In this document: piece after piece, positions 59,650-64,000 of the stretch
Numbering within the stretch: the stretch's first letter is position 1
Layout: every line of letters begins with the position of its first letter
From: Actinomycetes bacterium
GTDB lineage: Bacteria > Actinomycetota > Coriobacteriia > Anaerosomatales > JAGXFU01
Assembly (NCBI GenBank): GCA_024637115.1
Contig: JAGXFU010000010.1
Location: 155,079-219,078, forward strand
DNA length: 64,000 nt
Reading direction: 5' to 3'
Position numbers and translations under genes: made by a program
Notes under the pieces: generated by a model
What the model was told of the DNA's origin: nothing
Seen by the model: the letters and a program-made list of their open reading frames with translations, nothing else
Databases searched by the model: none

Positions 59650-60189
59650 ATGCCAAGACTTCGCTCTGCTTCACTGCATCGCGCTCTTACTGTCGCAATC
59701 GCGGGGCTATTCGCCCTCAGTATGACCGCACCCGCGTTCGCCGTTACGACGGCGACGATCACAGTCACCGGTGGCGTATTGGAGATATCTGCTCCCACCG
59801 GCTCAGTCGACCTCGGGACCATAGTCAACACCGTGGAGGGCGGCACCATCAACGGCTCCCTTGGTGAAGTACACGTCAGCGACGCTCGCAGCGCTGCCGC
59901 CGGTTCCGGTTGGGTCGCCAGCGTCATCTCCTCTGCCTTTACTCCTGCGGCCGGACCCACGGTCGCCGCGAGCGCTGTCGGCTACACCGCCGGAGTAATC
60001 ACCAAGGTCGGTACCGCCACCTACACCGCGAACGATCCGGCCGACCTTACTGCTGCCAGCCCGGCGGTCACGGCAACAGGAATCACCGGAGACAACTCGG
60101 CCACATGGAACCCGACCATCAACATCCTCGTTCCTGGCGGAACGGCAGCCGGCGAGTATACAGCCACCATCACCCATTCAGTCCTCTAG
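59650..60189 (+). CDS. WxL-domain-like surface protein
   Basis: 179 residues: a signal peptide (1-32, ending PAFAVTT), then a beta-rich domain with GSGWVASV (WxL-type position) and a C-terminal ATWNPTINILVPGG and YTATITHSV, as in WxL surface proteins of Gram-positive bacteria. GGAAGAGG precedes the ATG. It is followed after three bases by the DUF916-type partner. Confidence 0.78.
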   Translation: MPRLRSASLHRALTVAIAGLFALSMTAPAFAVTTATITVTGGVLEISAPTGSVDLGTIVNTVEGGTINGSLGEVHVSDARSAAAGSGWVASVISSAFTPAAGPTVAASAVGYTAGVITKVGTATYTANDPADLTAASPAVTATGITGDNSATWNPTINILVPGGTAAGEYTATITHSVL

Positions 60190-60192
60190 TCC

Positions 60193-61233
60193 ATGCGGAT
60201 CACGCGACCAGGCAAACAGCGTGGGTGGCATGTCCTAGTCATCCTCGCTCTGGTCACGCTGGTGCATGTATCGTTGATCGCACAAGCAGGGGCATCCACA
60301 TCCGAGGAGGCGAATCCCGGAGGCATCGGGGTTCGGCTCCTCGATGTTCCTGCGGACGCGGCAACCGATCCCCGCGCACAGCTGTACGTGGTCGACCACC
60401 TCTCACCAGGATCGGTGATCACTCGTAGAATCGAGGTTACCAACTCGACCGGCGAGCCCGTCACCGTATTCTTGTACGCAGCTGGCGCCACCATCGACGA
60501 CAGCAGATTCGTGGGGCTGGCCGGACATACCGCAAACGAACTCTCGTCATGGTGCTCGGTGGTCCCCACGACAGCAGCTCTCCCCGCCGGCGGAAGCGAG
60601 CGTGTAGTTGTAAAGATCACCGTGCCGAACGACGCCCCGGCCGGCGAGCGGTACGCAGCGGTGTGGGCCGAGGTCCGCACAGATGGCGAAGGCGGGATCC
60701 AACAGGTCAACCGAGTGGGCATCCGACTCTATGTCTCGGTCGGGCCAGGCGCGCCTCCTGCCGCGGACTTTGAGATCGAGTCCTTGACGGCCCAAAGATC
60801 CGCTGACGGAATGCCCGCTGTTCTGGCTACCGTGCACAACACCGGCGGGCGGGCACTCGATATGGCGGGTTCGCTCGAACTCCTGAACGGTCCCGGGGAG
60901 TTGCAGGCAGGTCCGTTTCCGGCCACCCTCGGCTCTACACTCGCAATCGGTAGCAGCGGGCAGGTTATGATCATCCTCGATGAGCGGCTGCCCGACGGCC
61001 CGTGGGACGCCGAGTTGATTCTCCGAAGTGGACTGCTCGAACGCAGCGCCAAAGCATCGATCACTTTCCCGGCCTCCGGTTCGGCGCCGCCGGTATCGGC
61101 GACTCCTGCTGGGCTAAGATGGCTGTTCCCGACCATTGCCGGCCTGACCATTCTCCTGCTCGTCATCTTCATCATCGCGTTGGCCATGCGACGACGACGC
61201 CGGAAGGAGCTCAGCCACACCCAATCGACCTAG
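60193..61233 (+). CDS. WxL-interacting (DUF916-like) membrane protein
   Basis: 346 residues: signal peptide (1-36), an Ig-like domain (about 60-180: ITRRIEVTNSTGEPVTVFL, APAGERYAAVWAEV), a second domain (190-290) and a C-terminal membrane helix (about 308-330) with a RRRRRK tail. This is the layout of WxL-interacting proteins that bind WxL proteins and peptidoglycan. The pair is probably a cell-surface complex and runs against the array direction. Confidence 0.8.
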   Translation: MRITRPGKQRGWHVLVILALVTLVHVSLIAQAGASTSEEANPGGIGVRLLDVPADAATDPRAQLYVVDHLSPGSVITRRIEVTNSTGEPVTVFLYAAGATIDDSRFVGLAGHTANELSSWCSVVPTTAALPAGGSERVVVKITVPNDAPAGERYAAVWAEVRTDGEGGIQQVNRVGIRLYVSVGPGAPPAADFEIESLTAQRSADGMPAVLATVHNTGGRALDMAGSLELLNGPGELQAGPFPATLGSTLAIGSSGQVMIILDERLPDGPWDAELILRSGLLERSAKASITFPASGSAPPVSATPAGLRWLFPTIAGLTILLLVIFIIALAMRRRRRKELSHTQST

Positions 61234-61357
61234 GCGACGCCCAGAGGCGCCCGGACCGATCGCAGGACCAAGGTCGCATTCGGGAGAGGTGAACGGGGCG
61301 CCCGAAATGTCCGCGTTCGTTCAAACGGGCGTGCAACGGTCCATCATTCGTGAGTCT

Positions 61358-61460
61358 GCCTAACGTGTTTCGGTTGACCTGCAAGATGAGGCCGCCAGGC
61401 CTCGGCTTCTCGAGCGTAGCTCGCTTGCCTCATTTTGTCAGGTCGAAACCTGGGTGCGAC
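61358..61460 (-). repeat. attC site 6
   Basis: GCCTAAC (61358-61364) and degenerate GTGCGAC (61454-61460), 103 bases. TTGACCTGCAAGATGAGG pairs with CCTCATTTTGTCAGGTCGAA. The central CGAGCGTAGCTCG block is shared with site 7. Confidence 0.85.
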
Positions 61461-61489
61461 ATCGCATGACGAATTCACGACCGGAATCC

Positions 61490-62416
61490 CTAGCCGCCCC
61501 CACCACCGCCTCCGCCCCCACCGTCACCGCCCCCTCCGCTGAACCCGCCCCCACCGCCCCCGGGGCTTGCTGCGGCACCACCGCTCCCGCCACTCCCAGT
61601 GAATGAAGAGAAGCCTCCCTGCTGAGTAGGGGCGTACCCCGACGGATAGTAGGGAGTGAAGGTGTGGGCGAACGAGCCGATCAGGGCCGGCGCAGAAGCA
61701 TCGCCGTAACACAGCCAACTCGCCGCCTGCAGTCCGGTCGTCGGAGTCGCCATAACAGCTGCTGTCGGCGGGGCGAGCGCCCGGGACAAGTGACGCTCCA
61801 AACCGAAGACGACCGACAGCTCGAGGAGGCGCTCGGATGCCGCTCCCGATCGTGCGGCTGACAGAGAGGCGATTCGTCTCCTCACCTGACGACGAAGCTG
61901 TCGGGCTTCGCGAGCTGCGTGAGTCTTGGTCTTGCCCTCCAGAAGCCCTTTCTCGTTGGCGATGCTTACGACGAGTTCTCTCCACTCGCGAATCGCCGAG
62001 GAGTATCCGTGAGGGTGAATGCTTGAGTAGACGTCGATCTGCCGCAAGGTGATGTGGTCCGAGTGGGCGATCCGGTCGAAGATCACGGAGAGCATGCCCC
62101 GGTCTATCTTCGAGAGGCCTCCCACATGACCGCGCTTCACGATCGTTCCCCCGCCGCGAGGATGGCGACTCGAGACCCAGCCCTGAGCCAACTTCAACTC
62201 GAGGGTGCGCCGAGTGACCGACCTGCCGAGGAAGGACTTCTCCACGAACGTGATCTCGCGCCCGTTCACGGCGCCAAGGGATAGCAGCCGCACGAGAGTA
62301 GCTGCAGCTTCCTTGCTGCCAGCACGCCCGCGGAGTGCCGCGCCAACAAGTGCCGGGTGTAACAGCAGCTCGTCACCCGGAATCGGGGCATCGACCCACT
62401 CAGTCGTTGCTGGCAA
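61490..62416 (-). CDS. DUF2207-like C-terminal fragment with glycine tail
   Basis: 308 residues. The helical part (LHPALVGAALRGRAGSKEAAATL, SLGAVNGREITF) and the glycine-serine end (GGGGGGFSGGGGDGGG) match the cytoplasmic half of DUF2207 membrane proteins. The N-terminal signal and membrane helices of that family are absent. So it is either a truncated or a soluble variant. The TTG at 62416 has GGGAGG upstream; an ATG at 62431 is next to the attC core. Confidence 0.72.
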   Translation of the reverse strand: MPATTEWVDAPIPGDELLLHPALVGAALRGRAGSKEAAATLVRLLSLGAVNGREITFVEKSFLGRSVTRRTLELKLAQGWVSSRHPRGGGTIVKRGHVGGLSKIDRGMLSVIFDRIAHSDHITLRQIDVYSSIHPHGYSSAIREWRELVVSIANEKGLLEGKTKTHAAREARQLRRQVRRRIASLSAARSGAASERLLELSVVFGLERHLSRALAPPTAAVMATPTTGLQAASWLCYGDASAPALIGSFAHTFTPYYPSGYAPTQQGGFSSFTGSGGSGGAAASPGGGGGGFSGGGGDGGGGGGGGGG

Positions 62417-62437
62417 ATGAGCCTCCCTCATTCGGAT

Positions 62438-62540
62438 GTCGAACGTGTTTGCGTTTCAGTTGCAAGACGAGGCGTTTGGCCTCGTCTGGTCGAGCGTAGC
62501 TCGCGCGGCGAAGCTTGTCAGGTCGAAACGCTGGTTCGGC
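62438..62540 (-). repeat. attC site 7
   Basis: GTCGAAC (62438-62444) and GTTCGGC (62534-62540), 103 bases. Arms GTTGCAAGACGAGGC and GCTTGTCAGGTCGAAACGC. The stop TGA of the next gene (62518-62520) is inside it. Confidence 0.8.
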
Positions 62541-63111
62541 GCGCCGTGGGCGGCTGCGGTCGAAGGAGGGCTATCCCTAGCCCGAGAAAGAAGAGCACAT
62601 TCAAACCAAGCGTGATCCAACTTACGTTGACCGTCAGCCCAAGAATCCAACTTGCTCCCCACGCAGTGGCCACCCAGCCGACCCAGGGCCCAACGAGGGG
62701 CGAGCGGGTCAAGCCCAACCCGAGGGCGAACGGTACAACCACACCGCATGCGAGGGCCAGTAGCATCAGTGTGTTCGATAGTGCCGATAGCGCTGGTGTC
62801 GTACTGCTCACGAACGGCCACACATTGCTGAGGAGAACATAGCCGACTGCAGTGCCAAATGCCCACGCCAGTGCGTGTGAAGCTCGAGTCCCGCGGCTGA
62901 TCAACCAGAGCCAACCCAACACCAGTGCGAAGGCCGCGGCCGCGACGAGAGCGATCATCCATTCGGCTAGGGGGTCAATCCAGCTTTCCGGAATCTGTCT
63001 CAAGGCCGCCAATCGCAGTGCAAGGAGCAGCGCGGTGATACCGACGATACGCGTCACGGTTGGACCGGCCCACGCGGGAACTGAGACTCCAGGGTCACTA
63101 TCATCAGGCAT
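62518..63111 (-). CDS. Polytopic membrane protein of unknown function (cassette)
   Basis: 197 residues with six hydrophobic segments. No family motif is recognised. Start at 63111, with AAAGGGAC upstream; longer frames upstream lack similarity. The stop lies inside attC site 7, so the last residues come from the site. Confidence 0.7.
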   Translation of the reverse strand: MPDDSDPGVSVPAWAGPTVTRIVGITALLLALRLAALRQIPESWIDPLAEWMIALVAAAAFALVLGWLWLISRGTRASHALAWAFGTAVGYVLLSNVWPFVSSTTPALSALSNTLMLLALACGVVVPFALGLGLTRSPLVGPWVGWVATAWGASWILGLTVNVSWITLGLNVLFFLGLGIALLRPQPPTARRTSVST

Positions 63112-63138
63112 TGAGAGTCCCTTTCGTAGGTGCGCTGC

Positions 63139-63170
63139 GCCGAACGTGCTTAGGTTTGGCCTGCAAGAGG
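63139..63170 (-). repeat. attC half site 8
   Basis: GCCGAAC (63139-63145) then GTGCTTAGGTTTGGCCTGCA. The DUF1294 gene reads into it and stops at TAA (63150-63152); the C-terminus LAGQT is encoded by the site. Confidence 0.6.
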
Positions 63171-63764
63171 GGCTGCGACTGCGAGCCATACGAGTAGCCC
63201 GATGTTGACGAGGACCGATGCCCAGAAGATGGAGCGGAACGGTTGCTTCCTTGTCTTGTGACGCAGCGTCTCTTGTGCGATGAGCGCCCCCGGCCATCCG
63301 GCGAGCAAGCCGAGCAAGATCAGAGTGCCTTCGCCGGTTCGCCACTGGCCGGTTTGCGCGGCGCGCTTGTCCTGAGCGTACGCGAGAAAGGCCAGCGAGC
63401 TCATGACGACGTAGGCGAGTGGGACTGACCAGGGGAGTGTACCCAGCGCGGCGACGAGACAGACCGCTAGACCGAATGTCCCTGTAGCGATCAGTGCAGG
63501 CACCGGCAATCTCGTCGGTGCCGCGGACGTGCGGGGCTGCGAACGGGGACTGGCCGCTGAGAGGAACCTCACGTTGATCGCGTGGGTCCGTCCTCGCTCA
63601 TCGACGCTGGTCTCAAATGAGAGCAGATCCGTGGCGTAGGGTCGGCGCTGGTGGCGGGGGAACTCGCTGATGTGGACGAACACGGTCGGCCTGCCATCGA
63701 GGGGCGTGATGTAGCCGAACCCTCGGGCATCGTTCCAATCTGTGAGTCTGCCTCGTTGCGGCAT
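63150..63764 (-). CDS. Cold-shock domain-DUF1294 fusion protein
   Basis: 204 residues: an N-terminal cold-shock domain (GRLTDWNDARGFGYI, VFVHISEF) then DUF1294 with four membrane helices (FLAYAQDKRAAQTGQWR, LLGLLAGWPGALIAQ). This fusion is known in other bacteria, but its function is unknown. ATG at 63764. It is a single-gene cassette. Confidence 0.88.
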   Translation of the reverse strand: MPQRGRLTDWNDARGFGYITPLDGRPTVFVHISEFPRHQRRPYATDLLSFETSVDERGRTHAINVRFLSAASPRSQPRTSAAPTRLPVPALIATGTFGLAVCLVAALGTLPWSVPLAYVVMSSLAFLAYAQDKRAAQTGQWRTGEGTLILLGLLAGWPGALIAQETLRHKTRKQPFRSIFWASVLVNIGLLVWLAVAAPLAGQT

Positions 63765-63776
63765 GGGTCTCTTTCT

Positions 63777-63860
63777 GACTAACGTGTTTCGGCTTGAGCA
63801 GTGGCCAAGCCCTCGCATCATTCTAGCGCCCGCCCCATCTGCTCGAAGCCGGGGTTAGAC
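63777..63860 (-). repeat. attC site 9
   Basis: GACTAAC (63777-63783) and GTTAGAC (63854-63860). Arms CGGCTTGAGCAG and CTGCTCGAAGCCG with one extra base on the right arm. The cassette it closes lies to the right and is interrupted by the IS30 element. Confidence 0.85.
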
Positions 63861-63866
63861 CTCGCG

Positions 63867-64000
63867 GATTCAGATACTAAGTGCAACACCCCCGCCCCGG
63901 GTGGGTGAGGCAATCTGGGACACTTCAGGTTCCTCCATCCCGCCAAGAACAGGGGAACCGCACATGAAGTATCGCCAGATCACCTCAAGTGAAAGATACG
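63867..64000 (+). mobile_element. IS30-family element, left end (partial)
   Basis: The end GATTCAGATACTAAGTGCAA follows directly after attC site 9 and looks like an IS30-type terminal repeat. The transposase start is 97 bases in. The right end is outside the window. Confidence 0.6.
63964..64000 (+). CDS. IS30-family transposase (first 12 codons)
   Basis: MKYRQITSSERY is the typical beginning of IS30 transposases (helix-turn-helix follows in the family). The rest lies outside the window. Confidence 0.65.
   Translation, partial: MKYRQITSSERY

Larger units (their letters stand above)
49146..63860 (-). mobile_element. Integron gene-cassette array (no integrase in window)
   Basis: At least thirteen attC-like elements punctuate this stretch, each near the 3' end of a minus-strand gene. 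Complete or nearly complete sites lie at 49146, 51790, 56462, 57528, 58139, 58890, 61358, 62438 and 63777. Half sites lie at 50742, 54305, 59071 and 63139. The arm with the extra base is on the right in every site examined, which orients the array to be read right to left, with attI and intI beyond the right edge. Genes in the array are functionally unrelated. Confidence 0.8.

Noticed and set aside
56462..63860. CRISPR array or REP elements as the explanation of the repeats
   Set aside because: The units are imperfect palindromes of 48-160 bases with whole genes between them, and their conserved parts are paired arms and GTTRRRY-like ends, not constant direct repeats.
1..64000. tRNA and rRNA genes
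   Set aside because: No cloverleaf-like or rRNA-like segment was recognised in the intergenic regions.

Overview
The window is high-GC bacterial DNA. It has short intergenic gaps, strong AGGAGG-type ribosome binding sites, many GTG and TTG starts, an LPxTG substrate with its sortase, a WxL-type surface protein, and a large secreted multihaem cytochrome. This fits a Gram-positive actinobacterial lineage. An anaerobic or metal-respiring group such as Coriobacteriia is my best guess, but no marker gene here proves it.

Layout. 1-1.8 kb: a LuxR-type two-component system (regulator cut by the left edge). 2.0-6.7 kb: DNA alkylation repair, a leader peptide and hairpin unit, rsgA and small metabolic genes. 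6.8-11.1 kb: a MarR-regulated heterodimeric ABC exporter. 11.2-14.6 kb: a TetR regulator and an FAD/Fe-S lactate- or glycolate-type dehydrogenase. 15.2-18.8 kb: a 17-site multihaem cytochrome with Ig-like repeats. 18.8-21.6 kb: a spermidine-synthase-like protein and purB. 21.6-24.6 kb: a TetR regulator with three matching operators, an RHH/PIN toxin-antitoxin pair, and two genes carrying in-frame amber codons. 24.8-34.3 kb: repair and stress genes plus two related TetR units whose operators are visible. 34.3-41.9 kb: dusB, cspA, panE, a cysteine-desulfurase-like enzyme and hypotheticals. 42.0-43.8 kb: a sortase and its ice-binding-like LPDTG substrate. 44-48 kb: a TIM-barrel protein and a ferric-reductase-like operon.

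The most notable region runs from about 49.1 kb to the right edge. Unrelated genes, mostly on the minus strand, are separated by imperfect palindromes with integron attC architecture (RYYYAAC and GTTRRRY ends, paired arms, an extra base on one arm). I count nine complete or nearly complete sites and four half sites. No integrase gene lies in the window. The polarity of the sites predicts attI and intI beyond the right edge. The cassettes carry a hemerythrin-like protein, two quinone-oxidoreductase paralogues, CPBP, SnoaL and SDR proteins, bacterial PH-domain proteins, a formate/nitrite channel, a DUF2007-like protein, a YdeI-like protein, a WxL/DUF916-like surface pair, a DUF2207-like fragment and a cold-shock/DUF1294 protein. 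An IS30-type element begins at the right edge.

Regulation is unusually readable. Several TetR, MarR and RHH regulators sit beside near-perfect palindromes that overlap -35/-10 elements, so regulator-operator pairs can be proposed from the sequence alone.
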